Assembly (NCBI RefSeq): GCF_943737015.1
Contig: NZ_CALSFP010000001.1
Span: 372,001-436,000 of the forward strand
Direction: 5' to 3'
Length of the DNA stretch: 64,000 bases
DNA from: Staphylococcus sp. Marseille-Q5304
GTDB lineage: Bacteria > Bacillota > Bacilli > Staphylococcales > Staphylococcaceae
The notes below the pieces were generated by a model that saw only the letters and a list, made by a program, of their open reading frames with translations, was not told the origin of the DNA and searched no databases. The translations under genes were made by a program, and so were the position numbers. This document shows, in pieces, positions 57,227 through 64,000 of the stretch. How positions within the stretch are numbered: position 1 is the stretch's first letter; every line of letters begins with the position of its first letter.

Positions 57227-58086
57227 CAGTCAAATTTAATCATGTGAGTTATACCTATCAAGTAGGCACACCCTTTGAACATCAAGCTTTAGCAGACGTT
57301 GTAACGCAATTTGAAAATGGCCGATACTATGCACTCATAGGTCAAACTGGTTCTGGGAAGTCGACTTTAATACAACATTTCAATGGTTTACGAAAACCCA
57401 CTGAAGGTGCTTTGCAAATTGACGATTTAACGATTACGAAAAAGAGTAAGGATAAACATTTAAAGTCTATTCGTAAAAGAATAGGAATGGTCTTTCAATT
57501 TCCTGAGTCACAGCTATTTGAGGAAACAGTGGAAAAAGAGATTCTTTTTGGGCCTAAAAATTTTGGCATGCCAGTGGAGCAAGTTAAAGACAGAGCAAAA
57601 TCATTATTAGAAGAGTTTGGCTTTGATAAAGATATAATGCAGCAATCACCATTTCAAATGTCAGGTGGTCAAATGCGTAAGATAGCATTGACTTCAATAT
57701 TAGCAATGGATCCAGATATTATCATTTTAGATGAGCCTACTGCAGGTTTGGACCCTCAAAGTAGAATTCAAGTGATGACAATGATAAAAGAGCTACAGTT
57801 AGAACACCAAAAGACAATCATACTCGTAACACATGAAATGAATGATGTTGCACGTTATGTAGATGAAGTGAAAGTGATGGCGAATGGGAATGTCATAGAT
57901 AGTTGTTCGCCACGCAAGTTGTTTCGAGATGTTTCATTTGTACAACAATATAATTTAGAGTTACCAGATGTAGTACAATTACAACATGATGTTGAACAGA
58001 AAAACAAAATTAGCTTTAACGATCTAGCATTAACAGAAACAGAATTTGTTGAATTGTATAAGGAGTGGCAACGTCATGAAAGATAA
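57223..58086 (+). CDS. ecfA2: energy-coupling factor transporter ATPase EcfA2
   Basis: A 287-residue second ATPase. Motifs are Walker [11 protein letters not shown]-loop MVFQFPESQ, the variant signature [12 protein letters not shown], Walker [13 protein letters not shown] and H-loop VTHE. EcfA1 and EcfA2 form a heterodimer that clasps EcfT. The ATG overlaps the ecfA1 stop (ATGA), and the gene's end overlaps ecfT by 11 bases. Confidence 0.94.
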   Translation: MTVKFNHVSYTYQVGTPFEHQALADVVTQFENGRYYALIGQTGSGKSTLIQHFNGLRKPTEGALQIDDLTITKKSKDKHLKSIRKRIGMVFQFPESQLFEETVEKEILFGPKNFGMPVEQVKDRAKSLLEEFGFDKDIMQQSPFQMSGGQMRKIALTSILAMDPDIIILDEPTAGLDPQSRIQVMTMIKELQLEHQKTIILVTHEMNDVARYVDEVKVMANGNVIDSCSPRKLFRDVSFVQQYNLELPDVVQLQHDVEQKNKISFNDLALTETEFVELYKEWQRHER

Positions 58087-58882
58087 ATTAATTATTGGTC
58101 GTTACATCCCTTTAAATACTACTATTCACAATTTAGACCCAAGAGCGAAATTTATCTTTACTTTTATATTTATCATACTTATCTTTTTAGCACATTCTGT
58201 GGCTACTTATCTCTGGTTATTTATACTGATATTCATTTTTATGAAATCAGCACATATCAAACCATGGTTTTTAATAAAAGGCTTAACTCCCATATGGTTC
58301 TTTATGATATTTACCTTTTTAATGCATGTATTTGTGACAAAAGGTGGTACACGTCTTGTAGAATTTGGTGTGATATCTATCGATACAAACGGAATTGTGG
58401 AAGGGATATTTATTGGTTTAAGATTAATTTTTATATTATTAATTTCAACAATTTTAACCTTAACGACGAGTCCTATTGATTTAACGGATGCATTTGAAAA
58501 GTTGTTAACGCCTTTAAAATGGATTAAAGTACCCGTCAACCAATTAAGTTTAATGATGTCTATTGCTTTAAGGTTTATACCAACTTTAATGGATGAATTA
58601 GATAAAATCATCTTTGCACAAAAATCAAGAGGATCAGAAATGAGTTCGGGAAGTATTTTAAATCGTATTAAAGCTTATATCCCATTATTAATTCCACTAT
58701 TTATCTCATCGTTTCAACGAGCAGAAGATCTCGCTATTGCTATGGAAGTGAGAGGTTATGATGCGAATAGCCAAAGAACAAGTTACCGTCAATTACATTG
58801 GCACATGAAAGATACAATTTCAATAATACTTTTAATACCGATCGCAGGTATTTTAATTGGGTTAAAGTTATTAGGAGTGTAG
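58076..58882 (+). CDS. ecfT: energy-coupling factor transporter transmembrane protein EcfT
   Basis: A 268-residue scaffold with about five or six helices. The coupling helices carry the Ala-Arg-Gly type signature motifs that contact the ATPases, here KSRGSEM and MEVRGYDAN. It begins [23 protein letters not shown] 58076 is chosen because AAGGAG is about 10 nt upstream; the frame from 58046 would overlap ecfA2 far more. S components such as BioY at 12.3 kb would dock on this module. Confidence 0.94.
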   Translation: MKDKLIIGRYIPLNTTIHNLDPRAKFIFTFIFIILIFLAHSVATYLWLFILIFIFMKSAHIKPWFLIKGLTPIWFFMIFTFLMHVFVTKGGTRLVEFGVISIDTNGIVEGIFIGLRLIFILLISTILTLTTSPIDLTDAFEKLLTPLKWIKVPVNQLSLMMSIALRFIPTLMDELDKIIFAQKSRGSEMSSGSILNRIKAYIPLLIPLFISSFQRAEDLAIAMEVRGYDANSQRTSYRQLHWHMKDTISIILLIPIAGILIGLKLLGV

Positions 58883-58886
58883 TAAG

Positions 58887-59711
58887 ATGCGTGTTTTAGT
58901 AAACATTTCATATCAAGGAAGTCAGTTTCTTGGCTTTCAAATCCAACAAAATGGTCGAACAGTACAACAACAATTTGAAAAGATTTTGACTAGAATGCAC
59001 AAACGGCACGTCAGAATTCATCCTACCAGTCGCACAGATAGAGGAGTCCATGCGATTGAGCAGTATTTTCATTTTGATACGGAACTCAATATATCTAGGC
59101 AACAATGGCAGTATGCAATGAATCGATTTTTACCGGATGACGTATGTGTTAATGAAGTAACATTTGTAGATTCAGAGTTTCATTGTAGATATGACAGTTT
59201 AGGTAAATGCTACCGTTATAAAGTGTATCAAGACCAGCGTAAGGATCCGTTTCAGAGTGGACTTAAAAAGCACATACCAGAAGAATTAGATATTGAAAAA
59301 ATGCAACAAGCAGCGCGCTTATTTATCGGAACACATGACTTCACAGCATTTTGCTCACAAAAAGCAGAAACAGAAAGCAAAGTACGTACTTTATATGATA
59401 GTAAAATTGTTAAAACGGAAGATGGCTTTGATTACATCGTTGCTGGTTCAGGCTTTTTATACAATATGGTTCGGGTTCTAGTGGCATTTTTAGTTCAAGT
59501 AGGGAAAGGCAAACAAGACCCTCAAGCTGTCCCTCAGTTATTAGCAGATAAAGATAGAAATAAAATTCCGTTTACAGCACCACCTGAAGGACTGTACTTG
59601 CAAAAGGTATATTTAACGGAAAATGCACTTATTTCAGATTACGGAAAAGACGTTTTAACAGACAAAAAAATTGATACAAAATATCAAAATGAGATTGACA
59701 AAACCCTTTAA
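58887..59711 (+). CDS. truA: tRNA pseudouridine(38-40) synthase TruA
   Basis: A 274-residue enzyme that makes pseudouridine at positions 38-40 of the anticodon arm. The catalytic aspartate is Asp51 in [25 protein letters not shown] and [13 protein letters not shown] are further family blocks. It starts 4 bp after ecfT with TTAGGAG upstream, so it belongs to the same transcript. The C-terminal part (about residues 250-274) is lysine- and aspartate-rich. Confidence 0.95.
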   Translation: MRVLVNISYQGSQFLGFQIQQNGRTVQQQFEKILTRMHKRHVRIHPTSRTDRGVHAIEQYFHFDTELNISRQQWQYAMNRFLPDDVCVNEVTFVDSEFHCRYDSLGKCYRYKVYQDQRKDPFQSGLKKHIPEELDIEKMQQAARLFIGTHDFTAFCSQKAETESKVRTLYDSKIVKTEDGFDYIVAGSGFLYNMVRVLVAFLVQVGKGKQDPQAVPQLLADKDRNKIPFTAPPEGLYLQKVYLTENALISDYGKDVLTDKKIDTKYQNEIDKTL

Positions 59712-59893
59712 AAATTATACGATTATTAACGGTATTGTTTTATATCACCCCACGATAAGCCCCGGAAACTTATTGTGTTACAAGATATAGAAGCACGTAG
59801 AACAAATAATGGAAATAAATGAAAATTTATGATTTAAGAGTATCTACTATTAAACAAGAAATATTTATTTATTTACTCTAGGAGGACAATGAA
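59712..59893 (+). promoter_or_regulatory. structured leader of rplM
   Basis: The 182-bp gap before rplM contains CACGATAAG (59751-59759) and CTTATTGTG (59769-59777), a 9-bp hairpin with one wobble. Firmicute rplM genes often carry an L13 leader that mediates feedback, and this hairpin is a candidate for it; the match to the published model was not tested. Confidence 0.5.
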
Positions 59894-60331
59894 ATGCGTC
59901 AAACATTTATGGCAAATGAATCAAACATTGAACGTAAATGGTATGTTATCGATGCAGACGGACAAACATTAGGTCGTTTATCATCTGAAGTAGCATCTAT
60001 TTTACGTGGTAAGAATAAAGTAACTTATACACCGCACGTTGACACTGGTGATTATGTAATCATCATTAACGCTTCAAAAATTAAATTCACTGGTAATAAA
60101 GAACAAGATAAAGTTTATTACCGTCACTCAAATCACCCAGGTGGAATCAAATCAATCACAGCTGGTGAGTTAAGAGCAACTAACCCAGAGCGTTTACTTG
60201 AAACTTCAATTAAAGGTATGTTACCAAGTAACCGCTTAGGCGAAAAACAAGGTAAAAAACTATTTGTATATGGTGGCGCTGAACATCCACACGCTGCACA
60301 ACAACCAGAAAACTACGAGTTACGTGGTTAA
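59894..60331 (+). CDS. rplM: 50S ribosomal protein L13
   Basis: A 145-residue early assembly protein. It contains [38 protein letters not shown] and [27 protein letters not shown] lies upstream of the ATG. It pairs with rpsI in the usual order and follows truA. Confidence 0.98.
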   Translation: MRQTFMANESNIERKWYVIDADGQTLGRLSSEVASILRGKNKVTYTPHVDTGDYVIIINASKIKFTGNKEQDKVYYRHSNHPGGIKSITAGELRATNPERLLETSIKGMLPSNRLGEKQGKKLFVYGGAEHPHAAQQPENYELRG

Positions 60332-60350
60332 TTAGAAGGAGGAAATTACA

Positions 60351-60743
60351 TTGGCACAAGTTGAATATAGAGGCACAGGCCGTCGTAAAAACTCAGTAGC
60401 ACGTGTACGTTTAGTACCTGGTGAAGGTAATATCACTGTAAACGATCGTGATGTACGTAGCTACTTACCATTCGAATCATTAATCTTAGATTTAAACCAA
60501 CCATTTGAAGTAACTGAAACTAAAGGTAACTATGATGTATTAGTAAACGTTCACGGTGGTGGATTCACAGGACAAGCTCAAGCAATCCGTCACGGTATCT
60601 CACGTGCATTATTAGAAGCAGACCCTGAGTACAGAGGTTCTTTAAAACGCGCTGGATTACTAACTCGTGACCCACGTATGAAAGAACGTAAGAAACCAGG
60701 TCTTAAAAAAGCACGTCGTTCACCACAATTCTCAAAACGTTAA
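60351..60743 (+). CDS. rpsI: 30S ribosomal protein S9
   Basis: A 130-residue protein whose C-terminal tail reaches the P-site tRNA (RRSPQFSKR at the end). It contains [19 protein letters not shown] and [19 protein letters not shown]. The start is TTG 60351 with AGAAGGAGG upstream, 19 bp after rplM. Confidence 0.98.
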   Translation: MAQVEYRGTGRRKNSVARVRLVPGEGNITVNDRDVRSYLPFESLILDLNQPFEVTETKGNYDVLVNVHGGGFTGQAQAIRHGISRALLEADPEYRGSLKRAGLLTRDPRMKERKKPGLKKARRSPQFSKR

Positions 60744-60798
60744 TTTGTCACTGTTGCGAAATTATTTGCTTACAGTTTCGATACGCAAATTGCGTTCA

Positions 60799-60837
60799 AA
60801 AAGCACGCTTTGGATTATTCCAAAGCGTGCTTTTTTT
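60799..60837. terminator. bidirectional terminator after rpsI
   Basis: AAAGCACGCTTTGG (60799-60812) pairs perfectly with 60820-60833, followed by T7. The minus-strand flavin oxidoreductase gene ends at 60841. Confidence 0.9.
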
Positions 60838-60840
60838 ATT

Positions 60841-61827
60841 TTATAATGCAATAAGTTCTAACAAGGATTTTCGATTTTCTTCTCCGTATACATGAGGCAT
60901 GACCATAACTTCATCAATATTGTATTTAGCATACAATCCATTTAACGCTTCCTTAACTTCCTCAGGGGACCCTGCTATAACACGACTTTTATTTTTATAA
61001 ATTTTAGCTTGTTCTCTTTCAGAAAACTTTCTTTCATTCGCATATTGGATTGAGTAATATGACGTAGGTTGATTTAAATAATTTATTCGCAATAACCATA
61101 AATGAAATGCGCGTAACAAATCATTTAACACTTTCTCATTTTTAGCAGTTACCACGAAAGTAGCTAACATCACATAAGGCTGTTTATCTGAATGGAGCTG
61201 TTTAAAATGCGAACGATAAGTTTCAATAACCGAATTTAATGCCCGTTGCTGTTGACCCATTTGCATCACAACGAGTGGTAGTCCTTTTTCTGCAGCAAGT
61301 TTGGCACTCCGCGTACTCATGCCTAATATGAACATTTGAGGTTGGGTAGCAATTTGAGGTGTGGCTAATAAGCCTTTAAAACGATTATGTTCTGATGTGT
61401 CATCATTAAAATAAGCTAATAAGTCATCAATTTGCGTACTATAATTGACTTCGCTTTTATCTTTATGTTCGTTTAATGCTTCATTCACATTTCTAAAGCT
61501 CGATGATTTTCCCGTACCAATATCGACTCTATTTGGATGTCTGGCTTCCATAATTTTCAACTGTTCGCTCACTTTATAGGCACTATAATGCGGCAACATA
61601 ATACCGCCACTACCGATACGAATTGTCGACGTATTTTCTAACAGTGACATCATAATCATCTCTGGAGCGCTAGATGCGACAGATAAGACTTGATGATGTT
61701 CTGCAACCCAATATCGATGGTATCCTAATTGTTCTGCCCATTGTGCGAGTTCTATAGAATGATTCAAAGCTTCTGTAGTATTGCGGCCTTCAAAAATAGG
61801 TACATAGTCTAAAACACTTAGCTTCAT
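60841..61827 (-). CDS. LLM class flavin-dependent oxidoreductase
   Basis: A 328-residue luciferase-like TIM-barrel protein, in a different subgroup from the one at 3099. It contains LGYHRYWVAEHHQVLSVASS, GSGGIMLPHYSAYKVSEQ and DIGTGKSSS, with the final VYGEENRKSLLELIAL helix. The gene is divergent from the MDR oxidoreductase pair. The flavin partner and substrate are unknown. Confidence 0.87.
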   Translation of the reverse strand: MKLSVLDYVPIFEGRNTTEALNHSIELAQWAEQLGYHRYWVAEHHQVLSVASSAPEMIMMSLLENTSTIRIGSGGIMLPHYSAYKVSEQLKIMEARHPNRVDIGTGKSSSFRNVNEALNEHKDKSEVNYSTQIDDLLAYFNDDTSEHNRFKGLLATPQIATQPQMFILGMSTRSAKLAAEKGLPLVVMQMGQQQRALNSVIETYRSHFKQLHSDKQPYVMLATFVVTAKNEKVLNDLLRAFHLWLLRINYLNQPTSYYSIQYANERKFSEREQAKIYKNKSRVIAGSPEEVKEALNGLYAKYNIDEVMVMPHVYGEENRKSLLELIAL

Positions 61828-61980
61828 TTAAGTTGCTCCTATCAATTTGGTGTTTCTACGTTCAATGTTAAAGTTAAGGTCATCATAACACGCTATGTAA
61901 ATCTCCTATAAACGATTTGATTGCCTTGTACAAGCTCCTCCATTTAAAATGAAATAAAAGAATGAATGGAGGCATGTTTT

Positions 61981-62988
61981 ATGAACAATGAACGTATTGT
62001 ATTAGCACAAAGACCACAAGGAATTCCTTCTGATGATGTATTTCGTACCGAAACAGTAGAATTAAATGATTTACAAGACGATGAAATTCAAGTTGAAGCT
62101 TTATATATTTCAGTAGATCCTTACTTGAGAGGTAGAATGAATGACACAAAATCTTACGTGCCACCGTTTCAACTTGATGAGCCAATTACAAGTCATCTTG
62201 TCGGTAAAGTCACAGAATCAAAGCATTCACAATTTGAAAAAGGTGATATTGTAACAGGTAGAGCACCATGGCAAAAGGTGACAAACATTTCAGGCGAAGA
62301 TATGACCAAAGTATCACAAACTGATGTGCCATTATATTTATATCTAAGTGTATTAGGTCTAACAGGTCAAACAGCATATCACGGACTATTAAAAATAGGA
62401 GAACCTCAACCAGAAGAAACGGTTGTAGTTTCAGCAGCATCAGGGGCAGTAGGTTCAGTCGTAGGTCAAATTGCAAAAATTAAAGGCGCACATGTTGTTG
62501 GTATTGCGGGTGGTCCTGAGAAAACAGCCTACTTAACTGAGGAATTAGGTTTTGATGCCGCTGTTGATTATAAAAAAGATGATTTCAATGAGCAGCTAGC
62601 TAATGCAGTGCCTAATGGTATCGACGTTTATTTCGAAAATGTAGGTGGCGATATTGCAGATAAAGTGTTTAAACACTTAAATCAGTTTGCACGAATTCCT
62701 GTATGCGGTGCGATTTCTCAATATAACGATACAGAAATTGAACATGGTCCACGCATTCAACCAATATTGATTAAATCACAAGCATTGATGAAAGGTTTCA
62801 TTGTTGGTAATTATGCAAATGACTTTAAAAATGCTAGTAAAGAATTAGCACAATGGGTACAATCAGACCAAATAAAAACGAAAACTTCAATTATGGAAGG
62901 GTTCGACAACCTACCGCAAGCTTTTAGAAACTTATTTACTGGTGATAATTTCGGTAAACAAGTAGTAAAAGTTGCAGAAGTGGATTAA
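61981..62988 (+). CDS. NADP-dependent MDR-family oxidoreductase
   Basis: A 335-residue zinc-free medium-chain dehydrogenase/reductase of the prostaglandin-reductase or curcumin-reductase-like group. The N-terminal substrate domain has [14 protein letters not shown]; the nucleotide site is [17 protein letters not shown], and the catalytic-domain block is [11 protein letters not shown]. Members reduce alpha,beta-unsaturated carbonyls. ATG 61981 has GGAGG 8 nt upstream; the frame begins earlier at 61966. It is followed after 17 bp by another MDR gene. Confidence 0.9.
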   Translation: MNNERIVLAQRPQGIPSDDVFRTETVELNDLQDDEIQVEALYISVDPYLRGRMNDTKSYVPPFQLDEPITSHLVGKVTESKHSQFEKGDIVTGRAPWQKVTNISGEDMTKVSQTDVPLYLYLSVLGLTGQTAYHGLLKIGEPQPEETVVVSAASGAVGSVVGQIAKIKGAHVVGIAGGPEKTAYLTEELGFDAAVDYKKDDFNEQLANAVPNGIDVYFENVGGDIADKVFKHLNQFARIPVCGAISQYNDTEIEHGPRIQPILIKSQALMKGFIVGNYANDFKNASKELAQWVQSDQIKTKTSIMEGFDNLPQAFRNLFTGDNFGKQVVKVAEVD

Positions 62989-63005
62989 ATTTAGGAGTTG
63001 GTATG

Positions 63006-64000
63006 ATGAAAGCAATTGTTTCAAATAATCAATTTTCATTAGATGATGGGAACCAATTTTCAGAAATAGATATACCTCAGCCGGAACCTGGTGAGGGAGA
63101 AATACTAATTAAAGTAGAGACGTTGAGTGTCAATCCTGTAGATACGAAATTGAGACAACAACCATTTAGTGATGAAGAAAAACATCGTATATTAGGTTAT
63201 GATGCAGTAGGAACGATTGAAAAAATCGGAAACAATGTTTCAACATTTAAAAAAGGTGACAGAGTATTTTATTCTGGTGCGCCATCTTATGCAGGTGCCA
63301 ATCAGCAGTATCAACTTATGGATGTACGTTTAGTTGCACACGCACCTCAATCATTGAAGCCGACTGAAGCGGCTGCACTACCGTTAACAGGTTTAACAGC
63401 TTATGAGACGTTATTTGATACTTTCAATATCTCAGAAAATCCACAGGAAAATCGTGGTAAAACATTGTTAATCATAAATGGTAGTGGTGGGGTTGGCAGT
63501 ATTGCAACTCAAATTGCCAAAGCTTATGGGTTACGTGTCATTACTACAGCTTCTAGAACAGAAACGATAGAATGGTCAAAACAGATGGGGGCAGACCTCG
63601 TCCTTAACCATAAAAATGACCTATCAGATGAATTTAAAAAACACGACCTTGCTGATGTTGATTATATATTTTGCACCTTTAATACTGATGCTTATTATGA
63701 AAAAATGATTGAACTCGTAAAGCCACATGGCAAGATTACTACAATTGTTGCGTTTCAAGACAAACAAGATTTGAATTTATTAAAATCAAAGAGTGTCACA
63801 TTTACACACGAATTCATGTTCACAAGACCGTTACATCAAACTGAAGATATGCAAAAACATCAAACTTATTTACAAGATATTGCACAAAAGGTTGATGACG
63901 GCGTTTATCACACGACATTAAATCAAACATTAAATGGGCTTACGACAGAAACGCTTTTTAAAGCACATGAAATACTAGAAAGCCATAAGATGATTGGTAA
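63006..64000 (+). CDS. zinc-binding-type MDR/quinone oxidoreductase, 3' end beyond window
   Basis: The frame is open from ATG 63006 to the window edge, about 331 codons, without a stop. It begins [20 protein letters not shown] and shows [14 protein letters not shown], the nucleotide site [18 protein letters not shown] and [14 protein letters not shown], typical of the quinone oxidoreductase branch of the MDR family. AGGAG (62993-62997) gives 8 nt spacing to this ATG; ATG 63003 is closer than usual. It is co-transcribed with the upstream MDR gene. It is probably almost complete. Confidence 0.85.
   Translation, partial: MKAIVSNNQFSLDDGNQFSEIDIPQPEPGEGEILIKVETLSVNPVDTKLRQQPFSDEEKHRILGYDAVGTIEKIGNNVSTFKKGDRVFYSGAPSYAGANQQYQLMDVRLVAHAPQSLKPTEAAALPLTGLTAYETLFDTFNISENPQENRGKTLLIINGSGGVGSIATQIAKAYGLRVITTASRTETIEWSKQMGADLVLNHKNDLSDEFKKHDLADVDYIFCTFNTDAYYEKMIELVKPHGKITTIVAFQDKQDLNLLKSKSVTFTHEFMFTRPLHQTEDMQKHQTYLQDIAQKVDDGVYHTTLNQTLNGLTTETLFKAHEILESHKMIG

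Overview
The window is a stretch of a Staphylococcus chromosome. It is AT-rich, with AGGAGG-type ribosome binding sites, and its gene content is recognisably staphylococcal: ssaA, sarR, sarV, fhuD2, femX and the SE1832-like small gene. Gene order broadly follows the S. aureus segment from ssaA through the molybdenum cofactor genes, sarV, femX and topB to the large ribosomal protein cluster. Several accessory genes differ from S. aureus, and I remember a urease operon beside sarR there that is absent here. A coagulase-negative species is likely, but the species cannot be fixed from the sequence alone.

Left part (1-14.5 kb). It opens with an nhaC-type antiporter gene broken by one in-frame TGA. 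Next come the secreted CHAP hydrolase ssaA with a WalR box, a flavin monooxygenase coupled to a DoxX-like membrane protein, the regulator sarR, and a PTS-IIC-like permease with a perfect cre site. A four-gene amino-acid ABC operon runs divergently from an acyl-CoA-dehydrogenase-like gene. They are followed by fhuD2 with a Fur box, bioY with a BirA operator, and a GNAT acetyltransferase.

Molybdenum block (13.7-23.9 kb). fdhD, modABC, moeB-moaB, a reversed moaC, and moeA-mobB-moaE-moaD-mobA-moaA cover molybdate uptake, Moco synthesis and formate dehydrogenase maturation. A GbsR/MarR-type regulator sits between mod and moe.

Middle (24-41.6 kb). The block holds sarV, a MarR-MFS pair with a palindromic operator, a VOC protein, femX (first residue of the pentaglycine bridge) and an RND exporter. 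Small membrane and coiled-coil proteins, an AEC carrier, glcU-gdh, a GNAT protein, topB and a purine permease complete it.

Ribosomal block (41.7-60.8 kb). rpsJ to rplQ is continuous and includes secY, adk, infA and rpoA. rpmD and rpmJ are short but intact, and map is absent between adk and infA. After a repeat-rich intergenic region come ecfA1-ecfA2-ecfT-truA and then rplM-rpsI. The right end holds a flavin oxidoreductase divergent from two MDR-type oxidoreductases; the second runs off the window.

No tRNA, rRNA, CRISPR array, insertion sequence, prophage or defence system was recognised. The most unusual signals are in non-coding DNA. They are two copies of a structured GGGACAG repeat, a family of GTCTGAGAC hairpins around sarV, a 28-bp exact duplication of a promoter segment, a 20-bp motif shared upstream of sarR and the GbsR gene, stacked hairpins between rplQ and ecfA1, and a long imperfect palindrome after femX.
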